Origin: Ignavibacterium sp.
GTDB lineage: Bacteria; Bacteroidota; Ignavibacteria; Ignavibacteriales; Ignavibacteriaceae
NCBI GenBank assembly: GCA_032027145.1
Contig: JAVSMP010000001.1
Coordinates: 1,578,903 to 1,642,902, forward strand
Reading direction: 5' to 3'
DNA length: 64,000 nucleotides
Below the pieces are notes generated by a model, which saw nothing but the letters and a program-made list of their open reading frames with translations, had not been told where the DNA came from and searched no databases. Positions within the stretch are counted from its first letter, which is position 1, and every line of letters begins with the position of its first letter. The position numbers and the translations under genes are program-made. Of the stretch, positions 55,575 to 64,000 are shown one piece after another.

Positions 55575-58123
55575 TATTTGATACTTCTCCTGTGCTTTAT
55601 TACCGGTTTTTTCTTTTTGCTTTTTGTTGATTTCGGTGTTTTTCGTTTTATTTCTTTTTCATTATTGTTTGATTTTACTGCACGCGACTTTTCATATAAT
55701 GTTTTAATCTTTTTTTCAACCAGATAAAAAACTGTTCCCTCTTTATATCCATCGTCTGATTTCTTTCCAGCTTTAACACCGGTTAAGATTTCAATTCCTT
55801 CTTCAACTCTTGAGATTGGATATATATGAAAAATATTCTTTCTAACTGCATCGATAATATCTTCACGAAGCATCAGATCATTGATATTTTGAACGGGAAT
55901 TATAACACCCTGATCACCTGTTAATCTATTAAGTTTACAAATATCATAAAATCCTTCGATCTTCTCATTTACTCCGCCGATTGGTTGAACATCACCTTTT
56001 TGATTAAGCGAACCTGTTACAGCAATTGATTGTTTGATAGGCAAACCTGATAGAGTTGACAGTAATGCAAATATTTCTGTACAGGATGCACTATCTCCAT
56101 CAACCATACCGTAAGATTGCTCAAATACAAGATTAGCATTAAATGACAGGGGTTGATCCTGCCCAAATGTTTCTTTGAAATATCCTGAAATTATTAAGAC
56201 ACCTTTATTATAATGTCTGCCGCTCATTCCAGCTTCACGCTCAACATTAATAATGCTTCCGCTACCCAGTGAAACAGTAGCTGTAATTCGTGTTGGTCTG
56301 CCGAAGGAATAAAAATCAGCATTGTAAACAGCCAATCCATTAATCTGTCCGATTCTTTCACCTTCCGTATCTATAAGAAGAGTTTTGTTTTCAAACATTT
56401 CAGTCACTTTATCTTCAAGCATTCCGTGTCGTTCACGTGTAAGCTGATAAGCTTTTTCTACATGCGCAGACGACACAATATTAAAACCATCATCTGCTGC
56501 CCAAAAACTTGCTTCACGTGCAATATCAGCAATCTTAGAAAAGCGCAAAGTTAGTTTATTTTGGTTGCCGGCTATTATTGCACTAATTTCCATCAAATGT
56601 GCAATTGCTGATTTATCAAACTCTTTAAGTTTTTCTTGCTTGATTAATTTTTTAATCACTTTAGCGTATTCGTTAAGGACATTATTTTTCCGGTTGATCT
56701 CATAATCAAAATCGGCTTTTACTTTGAACATCTTTTTGAAATCATATTCATAATCAGACAAATAAGCATAAACAAATTGATTACCGATCAGAATTACCTT
56801 TGTGTATATATCAATCGGCTCTGGTTTTAAGGAGGTTGATGCCATAGATAAAAGATAGGGCGACTCACGAATTTCAAGTTTATTATAAGTAAGAATTCTT
56901 TTTAAAGTTTTCCATACGCCCGGTTCTTCAAATAAGTGCATTACATTTAATACAAGATATCCGCCGTTAGCTTTAAGTATAGAACCTGCTTTTATGTTTG
57001 TAAAATCGCTGTACCAATTACCTTTGCCATCATTAACACGTTCAATATTTCCGAAAAGATTTGAAAATGTCGGATTAGTTTCAACTATTATCGGACACTC
57101 ATTTGTTTGTGAGTTATCAAGAATAATATTGAGATCATAATCCCGAAAATAATCAATCATTAAACCTTCCTGAGTAACATCACCCTGTGGTTTAATCCCC
57201 TTAAAGATTTGGAGATTATCAAGAATATTTTTCTGAATCGTATTTAAATGTTCTACAATTGAATTAGAATTATATTTTTCTTTTAATCCCTCGATAATTC
57301 CCAGAACAATTACCTCAGCACTTTCCTTTTCTAATTGCTGAAGTTTTTCCTGAAACTCCTGACTGATCTTTAATCCTTTTTTGAAAATAATCTGAAGTTT
57401 TTGCTGATGTTCTCCATATTCGTTTATGATTTTTTGAGCATTCTCTTTAGAAATTTTATTCTGTTTAATAAGCTCATCAAGCTGAAAAACCGGTACTGGC
57501 TGCCCTTCAACTAGTGGAACAATATCTGGTCTTATCTGATCACCAACCCTTATTTGACCTAACGAAAAACCTTTTTCTCTAAGCTCAGCATCAAAGGCAT
57601 TTAGCAATTCTTCTTCTTTTAAATTATACTCATCAATAATAATTTTTCTTCTTGAAAGATATAGTTCGCTTTCAAGTGCTATGGGAATTCGTTGTTTTAA
57701 TACTTCAATAGCTGAGTTAAGATCTTGCTTAAATTCTTTAGCCTGACCTTTAGGGAAAATTAAAAGTAACGGCTGATCCGGATCAGTAAAGTTATTAATA
57801 TAAGCGTAATCATAAAGCTTTGGGCAATCACTGCTTATTTTTTCCAGCATTTGCTTAATCGTAGTAGCTCTTCCTGAGCCTGATAGACCGGCAATATAAA
57901 TATTGTACCCCGGACTTCTTAAATCGATACCCATACGAATTGCTTTTAACGCACGTTCCTGACCAAGTATTCCCTCAATGGGGTCAATATCCTCTGTTGA
58001 TTCAAACTTAAATATTTCAGGATCACACTTCCAGCGTAATTCTTCAGGTTTTAGTTCTTTATGTCCGATTGATTTATGTGAAGCCATATTTTGCCTGCTG
58101 ATTTTAGAAGAGAAATAATTCAT
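55574..58123 (-). CDS. Lon-like ATP-dependent protease (AAA_32 + Lon catalytic domain)
   Basis: 849 residues. The N-terminal AAA domain, of the PF13654 type, has a Walker A-like loop AGLSGSGRATTIKQM and a long coiled insertion (about 170-300). The C-terminal Lon protease domain has Ser678 in DGDSAS and Lys721 in GGVNEKIEGF, the Ser-Lys dyad at the usual 43-residue spacing. A very basic tail (about 815-849) could bind DNA. The Lys of Walker A is replaced by Arg in GSGRATT, so nucleotide use may be altered. It leads the operon with pyk, amrS and the SDR gene. Confidence 0.9.
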   Translation of the reverse strand: MNYFSSKISRQNMASHKSIGHKELKPEELRWKCDPEIFKFESTEDIDPIEGILGQERALKAIRMGIDLRSPGYNIYIAGLSGSGRATTIKQMLEKISSDCPKLYDYAYINNFTDPDQPLLLIFPKGQAKEFKQDLNSAIEVLKQRIPIALESELYLSRRKIIIDEYNLKEEELLNAFDAELREKGFSLGQIRVGDQIRPDIVPLVEGQPVPVFQLDELIKQNKISKENAQKIINEYGEHQQKLQIIFKKGLKISQEFQEKLQQLEKESAEVIVLGIIEGLKEKYNSNSIVEHLNTIQKNILDNLQIFKGIKPQGDVTQEGLMIDYFRDYDLNIILDNSQTNECPIIVETNPTFSNLFGNIERVNDGKGNWYSDFTNIKAGSILKANGGYLVLNVMHLFEEPGVWKTLKRILTYNKLEIRESPYLLSMASTSLKPEPIDIYTKVILIGNQFVYAYLSDYEYDFKKMFKVKADFDYEINRKNNVLNEYAKVIKKLIKQEKLKEFDKSAIAHLMEISAIIAGNQNKLTLRFSKIADIAREASFWAADDGFNIVSSAHVEKAYQLTRERHGMLEDKVTEMFENKTLLIDTEGERIGQINGLAVYNADFYSFGRPTRITATVSLGSGSIINVEREAGMSGRHYNKGVLIISGYFKETFGQDQPLSFNANLVFEQSYGMVDGDSASCTEIFALLSTLSGLPIKQSIAVTGSLNQKGDVQPIGGVNEKIEGFYDICKLNRLTGDQGVIIPVQNINDLMLREDIIDAVRKNIFHIYPISRVEEGIEILTGVKAGKKSDDGYKEGTVFYLVEKKIKTLYEKSRAVKSNNNEKEIKRKTPKSTKSKKKKPVIKHRRSIK

Positions 58124-58171
58124 TATTATTTTTATATTGTAAACTAAATAAACTAAAATCGAATTTCAAAG

Positions 58172-59299
58172 ATGAATCTTGACAACATTAGGACGTTATT
58201 TCCTTATATAAATAATGAAATAATTTATTTTAATCATGCAGCAACTGGTCCGTTTTCAACTTTACTTGTTAATGCAATCAATAAAGTCTTAAAAGAAAAA
58301 AGTGAAAAGCATATTGATGACTTTGATTCTTTTAAGGTAGTTGCAGCTGAAACTAAATCTATTATCGCTTCAATGTTAAATACTGTTCCGGAAAGAATAG
58401 CATTTACAGATAATACTTCCAACGGATTTAATTTTTTAGCTCAAAGCATACAGTGGAAAAAGGGAGATAGAATACTATTAAACGATATTGAATTTCCAGC
58501 AAATGTTTATCCCTTCTTAAATCTAAAGCGAATTGGGGTTGAAGTAGATTTTGTAAAATCAGATAATGGAAAAGTTACTGCAGAAATGATAATTGATGCT
58601 ATTAAACCTGATACCAGGCTTATCTCGGTTAGCTATGTTCAATTTCTTTCGGGTTACAGAATAGATTTAGAAAAAATAGGAGCACACTGCAGAGACAAAG
58701 ATATAATATTTTCTGTAGATGCTATTCAGGCTTTAGGTGCGGTTAGCTTAGATGCTGCAAAATGCAATATTGACTTCCTTTCCTGCGGTACTCAAAAATG
58801 GCTGCTCGGATTTCAGGGGCTTGCATTTATTTATTTGAATGAGAAACTGCAAAAAAGAATAACTCCTTCAAATGTAGGATGGTTATCTGTAAATAATGCC
58901 TGGAATCTTTTGGATTATCAGATTGATCTTAAAACAACTGCTGATGTTTTTCAGGGCGGAACTATTAATGCACTTGGAGTTTATGCTCTTAATACTTCCT
59001 TAAAGTTATTTAACGATTTTGGTTTTATTGAAGTAGAAAAAAGAGTTTTAGAAAATTCAAAATATTTTCTTGGTAAGCTTGCTTCAATTGGAATTAATGG
59101 CTTACTTTTAAATAGTAAAGAAAGTGAATTAGCCGGAATAGTTACAGTAAAAATTCAAGATCCGGATTTAGTTATTAAGAAACTTGAACAAAATAAAATT
59201 ATTTGTTCTTTAAGAGAAGGTATGATAAGATTTTCGCCGCATTTTTATAATAAATTTGATGAGATTGACAGAGTGGTTGATGTATTACAAAAAAATTAA
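58172..59299 (+). CDS. Class V aminotransferase-fold PLP enzyme (cysteine desulfurase/epimerase-like)
   Basis: 375 residues. IIYFNHAATGPFS, NTSNGFNFLAQ, NDIEFPANVYPFL, DAIQALGAV and the PLP Lys in SCGTQKWLLG identify the NifS/isopenicillin-N-epimerase superfamily. The persulfide Cys loop of true desulfurases is not evident near residues 320-330, so a selenocysteine lyase- or epimerase-like role fits better than IscS. It is divergent from the protease operon across 48 bases; DUF2911 follows after 28 bases. Confidence 0.85.
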   Translation: MNLDNIRTLFPYINNEIIYFNHAATGPFSTLLVNAINKVLKEKSEKHIDDFDSFKVVAAETKSIIASMLNTVPERIAFTDNTSNGFNFLAQSIQWKKGDRILLNDIEFPANVYPFLNLKRIGVEVDFVKSDNGKVTAEMIIDAIKPDTRLISVSYVQFLSGYRIDLEKIGAHCRDKDIIFSVDAIQALGAVSLDAAKCNIDFLSCGTQKWLLGFQGLAFIYLNEKLQKRITPSNVGWLSVNNAWNLLDYQIDLKTTADVFQGGTINALGVYALNTSLKLFNDFGFIEVEKRVLENSKYFLGKLASIGINGLLLNSKESELAGIVTVKIQDPDLVIKKLEQNKIICSLREGMIRFSPHFYNKFDEIDRVVDVLQKN

Positions 59300-59327
59300 A
59301 TGACCTAATAAAACGAAAGGTATTAAT

Positions 59328-59873
59328 ATGAAAATAACAATGAGCTTTATACCCTTGCTAATATTATTTTCTTTTATTATTTCAAACAGATTAAATGCAC
59401 AGGATAAAAAAGAGGAAGTAAGGATTAGTCCTAAAGCTGAATTGATGCAAACGATAGGCTTTACTGATGTTAAGATTATTTATAGTCGTCCGGGAGTTAA
59501 AGGAAGAACTATCTGGGGAAAACTCGTTCCTTATAATGCTGTTTGGCGTGCTGGGGCTAATGAAGCAACAAAAATAATTTTCTCTACAGATATTATTGTT
59601 GAAGGAAAAAATCTGAAAAAAGGTTCATATAGTTTTTTTGCGATTCCCGGAAAAAATGAATGGACACTGATCTTTAATAAGGTCGCTGATCAATGGGGTG
59701 CTTTTGAATATAATGAATCTGAGGATGCACTTAGAATAAAAGTCAAACCGCAAAAAGGTGATTGGGAGGAGTGGCTTGCTTACACAATAACAAAAACATC
59801 TGATAAAACTGCAGTGATAAAATTAGAGTGGGAAAAACTTAAAATACCTTTTAAGATAGAGGTTAAAATATAG
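59328..59873 (+). CDS. DUF2911 domain secreted protein
   Basis: 181 residues. A signal peptide (about 1-24, ending RLNAQ) precedes a DUF2911 domain: SPKAELMQTIGFTDVKIIYSRPGVKGRTIWG reduced to its hallmark Y-S-R-P-x-x-K-G-R-x-I-W-G, then VPYNAVWRAGANEATKI and KGSYSFFAIPG. This family is common in Bacteroidota and its function is unknown. It is co-transcribed with the class V enzyme. Confidence 0.9.
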   Translation: MKITMSFIPLLILFSFIISNRLNAQDKKEEVRISPKAELMQTIGFTDVKIIYSRPGVKGRTIWGKLVPYNAVWRAGANEATKIIFSTDIIVEGKNLKKGSYSFFAIPGKNEWTLIFNKVADQWGAFEYNESEDALRIKVKPQKGDWEEWLAYTITKTSDKTAVIKLEWEKLKIPFKIEVKI

Positions 59874-59885
59874 ATTTGGATTATG

Positions 59886-59913
59886 AGTCCTTCCAGCTAA
59901 AACTGGAAGGACT
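59886..59913. terminator. Hairpin between convergent DUF2911 and phosphomannomutase genes
   Basis: A perfect 11-bp stem (59886-59896 with 59903-59913) and a 6-base loop. Tails are AT-rich rather than pure T, so efficiency is uncertain. Confidence 0.75.
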
Positions 59914-59919
59914 AAATTA

Positions 59920-61278
59920 TTATTTCCGGATTATATCTAATAATTCATTTGTCTTTTCTTCCATTAACAAAACATCTCCTTTAGATTCAACATTCAGCCT
60001 GATTATTGGTTCAGTGTTAGACATTCGGAGATTGAATCGCCAATTATCATATTCAATACTTATTCCATCAGTTTTATCTACTTTACCACCGGTATATAAC
60101 TTCTCTATCTGTTTAATTTTGCCGGCAGGATCGGATATAGTTGAATTGATTTCTCCTGAACAGGGATAATTTGCAATCATTTCTTCTACCAGATCACTTA
60201 GAGATTTATCTTCTTCAGACATCAATTGCATTATCAGAAGAAAAGGAACCATTCCGCTGTCTGAATATGAGTTATCTCTAAAATAATGGTGAGCAGACAT
60301 TTCACCTCCGTAGATCGAGTTAACTTCACGCATCTTTTGTTTAATAAATGCATGACCACTTTTGGATTGAACAGGAATACCTTTACTATTTTCAACCACA
60401 TCAATCGTATTCCAAACAAGTCTTGGATCATGTACAATTTTTTCACCGGGAAATTTTTTTAAGATAGATTTTGCAAGTAAACCAACTATATAATATCCTT
60501 CGATGAAATTTCCTTTTTCATCAAAGAAGAAACAACGGTCATAATCACCATCCCATGCAACCCCAAGATCAGCATTATTTTTTAATACTGAATCAATAGT
60601 TGGTTTTCTGTTTTCGACCAAAAGTGGATTAGGAACTCCATTCGGAAAGTGAGAATCAGGATCATTAAATAGTTTTATCATTTTTATTGGTAATCGTGGT
60701 TCAATTGCATCCAATGCTAACCCGGCGCATCCATTACCAGCATTAACAACTACTTTAAATGGCTTTATTTTTTTAGGATCGTAAAACTTTGAAAGATTAT
60801 TGATAAAAGCATTCATTACATCAAGCTCTTCAATCTTACCTTTAGTAGCGGATTTTTCTCCAAGATCATTCTTTAGTATCATTTGCTCAATTACATTTAA
60901 GCCGGAATCATATCCAACCGGAACAGAATCCTTTTTCACGAATTTCATTCCGTTATATTCGGGTGGATTATGACTTGCAGTTATCATAATTCCGCCGTCA
61001 GCATTTAAAAACGGAGTTGAAAAATAAATCATCTCAGTTCCACATAATCCTATATTGACTATATCTGAACCTGCATCAGTTAAACCATCAACAAGTGCAT
61101 TGCATAAATCCAAAGAAGAATGCCGTACATCATATCCAACAACAATTTTTTTTGCACTTATATATTTTGCAAAAGCTCTTCCGATTTTATATGCAAGATC
61201 AGGATTTAGCTCCGAAGGAACTTTACCTCTAATATCGTATGCTTTAAAGCCATTTAATTTTTCCATTTCAGATCCCAT
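59920..61278 (-). CDS. Phosphomannomutase/phosphoglucomutase
   Basis: 452 residues of the alpha-D-phosphohexomutase family, AlgC/ManB-like. FKAYDIRGKVPSELN, the phosphoserine loop TASHNPPEYNGMKFV, the metal loop DGDYDRCFF, sugar-binding GGEMSAHHYFRD and the phosphate-binding SNTEPIIRLNVES are present. It interconverts hexose 1- and 6-phosphates for LPS and polysaccharide precursors. Start could be the Met at 61278 or 61266; a weak GGGA lies before the second. Confidence 0.92.
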   Translation of the reverse strand: MGSEMEKLNGFKAYDIRGKVPSELNPDLAYKIGRAFAKYISAKKIVVGYDVRHSSLDLCNALVDGLTDAGSDIVNIGLCGTEMIYFSTPFLNADGGIMITASHNPPEYNGMKFVKKDSVPVGYDSGLNVIEQMILKNDLGEKSATKGKIEELDVMNAFINNLSKFYDPKKIKPFKVVVNAGNGCAGLALDAIEPRLPIKMIKLFNDPDSHFPNGVPNPLLVENRKPTIDSVLKNNADLGVAWDGDYDRCFFFDEKGNFIEGYYIVGLLAKSILKKFPGEKIVHDPRLVWNTIDVVENSKGIPVQSKSGHAFIKQKMREVNSIYGGEMSAHHYFRDNSYSDSGMVPFLLIMQLMSEEDKSLSDLVEEMIANYPCSGEINSTISDPAGKIKQIEKLYTGGKVDKTDGISIEYDNWRFNLRMSNTEPIIRLNVESKGDVLLMEEKTNELLDIIRK

Positions 61279-61449
61279 AAATAATGAAGAAATAATACTT
61301 AAAATATCAGGTGCTTTTGTGAAAAGAAAACCTGATATTTGTTTTGCAATTTAAGAAAATAGCTTATACTGCACTAAAGTATTTTTTAAGGTATTTATTT
61401 TTCATTGGACTTTTTGAAAATCACTGATTAGATTCACCCAACAAATTTT

Positions 61450-61770
61450 ATGGAGATAGTTATCGAAACTTCTGATACTATTAAGTGGCACTTCGCTAAA
61501 TGTAATAATACAAGATGCAATTCAATTTTTCTGGTTCATCCTGATGAAAAGCCGGGCGATCTTGGATTTATCTGTCCTGATTGCAGCCGAAAAGTTCATA
61601 CTTCGCACATTGTTCAATGTTCAAGCTGTAGAACAATATTAAATTTTGTAAGAGCTGCACCCAACGAAGAGAAGGTTGTTTTTTCAGTTCCTAAATGTTC
61701 TCATTGCATTGGAACAATTGAAGATGAATGGGAGATTGAACCGCTTTATTTGCCGGATTCATACATTTAG
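61450..61770 (+). CDS. Small multi-cysteine zinc-ribbon-like protein, unknown function
   Basis: 106 residues with paired cysteines: C-x4-C (CNNTRC), CPDC, CSSC and CSHC, enough for two zinc sites. There is no signal peptide, and the N-terminal 15 residues plus the C-terminal acidic EDEWEIEPLYLPD are not part of the ribbons. I do not recognise the family. It is preceded by the divergent phosphomannomutase gene and followed by two hairpins, so it is probably monocistronic. Confidence 0.8.
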   Translation: MEIVIETSDTIKWHFAKCNNTRCNSIFLVHPDEKPGDLGFICPDCSRKVHTSHIVQCSSCRTILNFVRAAPNEEKVVFSVPKCSHCIGTIEDEWEIEPLYLPDSYI

Positions 61771-61788
61771 TAAAGGTCTTTTTTATAT

Positions 61789-61813
61789 AGATTTTGATAT
61801 TAAATCAAAATCT
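61789..61813 (+). terminator. First hairpin after the zinc-ribbon gene
   Basis: A perfect 10-bp stem (61789-61798 with 61804-61813) with a 5-base loop, AT-rich, without a T-run after it; weak as a terminator alone. Confidence 0.45.
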
Positions 61814-61825
61814 TATTTACAGCCT

Positions 61826-61876
61826 ATCCTTTTATGTAACCATTCATAATTTGTTTGGAGCATAAAAGGATTTTTT
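61826..61876 (+). terminator. Long-loop hairpin with T-run before the S46 peptidase gene
   Basis: An 11-bp stem (61826-61836 with 61861-61871), 24-base loop, followed at once by a T-run. It could terminate the zinc-ribbon transcript or be a leader structure of the peptidase gene 58 bases later. Confidence 0.5.
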
Positions 61877-61933
61877 ATTTAATCTTTGAATCGCTTTTTA
61901 GTTAATAATCTATAAAAATAATAGGATGTAGCT

Positions 61934-64000
61934 ATGAAAATTCGTTTCGGAATGCTTACTGAAAAGTTAGCAATTTTTGTTGTTCTCTTAAGTATGATTT
62001 TACAGGTATCATCATTTGCTCAGAATGCAAACTGGATGAATCTTGATACAGTTAAAGCCGGCAGATTTGATACTGGAAGGATGTGGACTTTTGAATATCC
62101 ACCGCTGGATTACTTTAACCAAGAATATAATTTCAAACCCGATGAAACCTGGTTTAATCATGTCAGAATGTCTGCATTAAGATTTGCAAATTATTGCTCA
62201 GCTTCTTTTGTTTCTGCCGATGGTTTGGTAATGACAAATCATCATTGTGCCAGACAAAGTATTACTCAGGTAAATAGAGAAGGTGAAGATCTGCACGCAA
62301 ATGGTTTTATTGCAGAAACTCTTCAGGATGAAAGACCTGTGCCTGGTTTATATGTTGATCAGCTCGTTTTATTTAAAGATGTAACCGACGAAGTAATAGA
62401 TGCGATGAATGAAGGTAAAACTAATGAAGAACGATCTAAGATTGAAAATGAAATTATTGATAAGATAGAACAGAGAGAAGCTGCAGCAACAGGTCTTACT
62501 GTTTCTGTAACACCCTTATATAACGGCGGAAGATATTCACTTTATGGATATAAGAGATATACAGATGTCAGATTGGTTTTAGCTGCTGAAGATCAGCTTG
62601 GATTTTTTGGAGGCGACCCCGATAATTTTACATATCCAAGGTTTAATTTAGATTGTTCATTCTTCAGGGTTTATGATGAAACTGGAAAGCCGCTTAAAAC
62701 TGAAAATTATTTTAAATGGAGTGAAAACGGTCCTGCGGTTGATGAGCCGGTTTTTGTAGTTGGAAATCCTGGTAGTACAAATAGACTGAATACTGTTGCA
62801 CAGTTAGAATATGCAAGAGATATTCAATATCCCAGAACACTTAGTTTGCTGTCAACCTTATCTAATATGTATAAAGATATGCTGAAAAAAGATCCAAGCC
62901 GTAAAGCTGAACTTGAAGACAGGATTTTTGGTTTTGAAAATTCAATAAAAGTTATTAATGGAACATTAAAAGGATTAAGAGATCCTGAATTAATGCAAAA
63001 GAAAAGGGATTTTGAAAAGAATTTTAAAAATGCAGTTAATGCTGATCCAGAATTAAAACAAAAATACAGTGATTTGTGGGATAAAATTTCAGATATCCGA
63101 AAACAGCTTACGGACATTTCAATTAAAAACTTTGCATTATCAATGAACAACAGATTTACAACTCCACAGTACTTCTTTATTGCTGATCAGATAATTGAAA
63201 TTGCAAATGAATTGAAAAAGCCCGAAGCAGAAAGAGATGAACTGTATGTTGGCGATGAATTAAATAATACTTTGGAATCTTTGATACCTGCAGATTTTGA
63301 TTATAATATGAACAATGCTCTTCTTGCAAAAAAAATTGAAGCATTAGAAGAAGCTTTTGGCAGTGATGATCCTGTTGTTAAAAAATTTACAGGCGGGAAA
63401 AAAGGACAAGAAGCAGTACAATATATTCTGTCGCATTCCAAAATAACAAAACTTGATGATATAAAAGCCTTATTAGCTAAAGGTGCTGATGAAGTTTTAG
63501 ATTCAGATGATCCATTTATTTATTTATTACGCAATACAAAAGAAAAAGCCGATGAGTATTCTTCAAAAAGTAAAGAGCTTAGTGAGATTGAATCTTCCTA
63601 TTCTCAGAAATTAGGAGAAGCAGCATTTGCTGTTTATGGTACTTCTATTCCACCTGATGCAACATTTACTTTGAGAATTGCAGATGGAGTAGTAAAAGGA
63701 TATCCATACAATGGAACAACTGCACAGCCTTTTACAACATATTATGGCTTATATGATCGGTTTTATGGACAAGAAGGAAAATTCCCTTGGAATTTACCAG
63801 ACAGATGGTTGGCTCCACCAACAGAGTTTGATCTTTCAACTCCATTGAACTTTGTATCAACAAATGACATCGTTGGCGGTAACTCGGGCAGCCCTGTTAT
63901 TAATCAAAAAGCAGAGATTGTAGGTTTAGCTTTTGACGGAAATATTGAAAGTCTGTCGAGTAATTTTATTTATACAACAGAACAAAACCGGTCAGTTTCG
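61934..64000 (+). CDS. S46 family dipeptidyl-peptidase, DPP7-like (3' end outside window)
   Basis: At least 689 residues, open to the window end. A signal peptide (about 1-32, ending SSFAQ) is followed by a chymotrypsin-like double barrel split by a helical domain, as in DPP7/DPP11. Visible catalytic elements are His in MTNHHC (103-104), the Asp region GGDPDNFTYPR (D228-D230) and Ser651 in GGNSGSPV. Gly669, 18 residues after the Ser, matches the Gly of DPP7/DAP BII rather than the Arg of DPP11, so hydrophobic P1 residues are expected. It acts in the periplasm on N-termini of oligopeptides. About 30-50 residues are missing, by family length. Confidence 0.93.
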   Translation, partial: MKIRFGMLTEKLAIFVVLLSMILQVSSFAQNANWMNLDTVKAGRFDTGRMWTFEYPPLDYFNQEYNFKPDETWFNHVRMSALRFANYCSASFVSADGLVMTNHHCARQSITQVNREGEDLHANGFIAETLQDERPVPGLYVDQLVLFKDVTDEVIDAMNEGKTNEERSKIENEIIDKIEQREAAATGLTVSVTPLYNGGRYSLYGYKRYTDVRLVLAAEDQLGFFGGDPDNFTYPRFNLDCSFFRVYDETGKPLKTENYFKWSENGPAVDEPVFVVGNPGSTNRLNTVAQLEYARDIQYPRTLSLLSTLSNMYKDMLKKDPSRKAELEDRIFGFENSIKVINGTLKGLRDPELMQKKRDFEKNFKNAVNADPELKQKYSDLWDKISDIRKQLTDISIKNFALSMNNRFTTPQYFFIADQIIEIANELKKPEAERDELYVGDELNNTLESLIPADFDYNMNNALLAKKIEALEEAFGSDDPVVKKFTGGKKGQEAVQYILSHSKITKLDDIKALLAKGADEVLDSDDPFIYLLRNTKEKADEYSSKSKELSEIESSYSQKLGEAAFAVYGTSIPPDATFTLRIADGVVKGYPYNGTTAQPFTTYYGLYDRFYGQEGKFPWNLPDRWLAPPTEFDLSTPLNFVSTNDIVGGNSGSPVINQKAEIVGLAFDGNIESLSSNFIYTTEQNRSVS

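Overview
The window reads as chromosomal DNA from an AT-rich, Gram-negative member of the Bacteroidota/Chlorobi/Ignavibacteria group, most like an Ignavibacteriales genome. The evidence is a fused LpxC-FabZ protein, a GldC homologue, a TonB-dependent receptor with an N-terminal carboxypeptidase-regulatory-like domain, an S46 dipeptidyl-peptidase, DUF2911 and Reg_prop proteins, a lipid A/heptose pathway, and many starts with weak or no Shine-Dalgarno. The placement is inferred from family content; I could run no database search. Most of the window is compact housekeeping DNA. I saw no prophage, CRISPR array, classical insertion sequence, rRNA or tRNA.

Layout. 1-4841: the end of a histidine kinase, fumarase, a small GxxExxY nuclease-like cassette bracketed by inverted repeats, a 7-TM protein, an outer-membrane protein, a thermonuclease and gldC. 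5000-11253 (minus strand): TonB receptor, an ABC-2 exporter pair, and a methionine gamma-lyase-like PLP enzyme. 11254-19876: a small orphan ORF, a membrane-anchored pullulanase-type GH13 enzyme, a six-PAS hybrid kinase, an orphan MlaE-type permease and ilvE. 20000-21403: a lexA operon with a WYL-like and a possible nuclease-like gene behind a near-consensus promoter with repeated operator-like sequence. 21549-31284: envelope operon uppS-bamA-skp-skp-lpxD-lpxC/fabZ-lpxA, then a divergent lipoate-ligase-like gene and a secreted propeller. 32504-43750: tightly overlapping operon rfaE1-rfaE2-tamB-rnr and a large peptidase/TolB-propeller/beta-barrel fusion. 43767-51380: zinc ribbon, lipoprotein, prs-rplY-pth-hppA, then rpsF-ssb-rpsR-rplI behind a structured leader, and rpmB. 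51701-61278: tsaC, a minus-strand operon lonC-type protease/pyk/amrS/SDR, a class V aminotransferase, DUF2911 and a phosphomannomutase. 61450-64000: a zinc-ribbon protein and an S46 peptidase running off the end.

How the genes work together. Three blocks cooperate on the outer membrane: isoprenoid carrier synthesis (uppS), protein assembly (bamA, skp, tamB and the barrel fusion), and lipid A/core synthesis (lpxD, lpxC/fabZ, lpxA, rfaE1/E2). A translation/nucleotide block (prs, rplY, pth, ribosomal proteins, PPase) is typical housekeeping.

The strongest candidates for something under-described are the inverted-repeat-bounded GxxExxY cassette, the metallopeptidase-propeller-barrel protein co-transcribed with tamB, the lexA-WYL-nuclease-like operon, the rpsF leader that can pair with its own ribosome binding site, and an SSB without the usual acidic tip.
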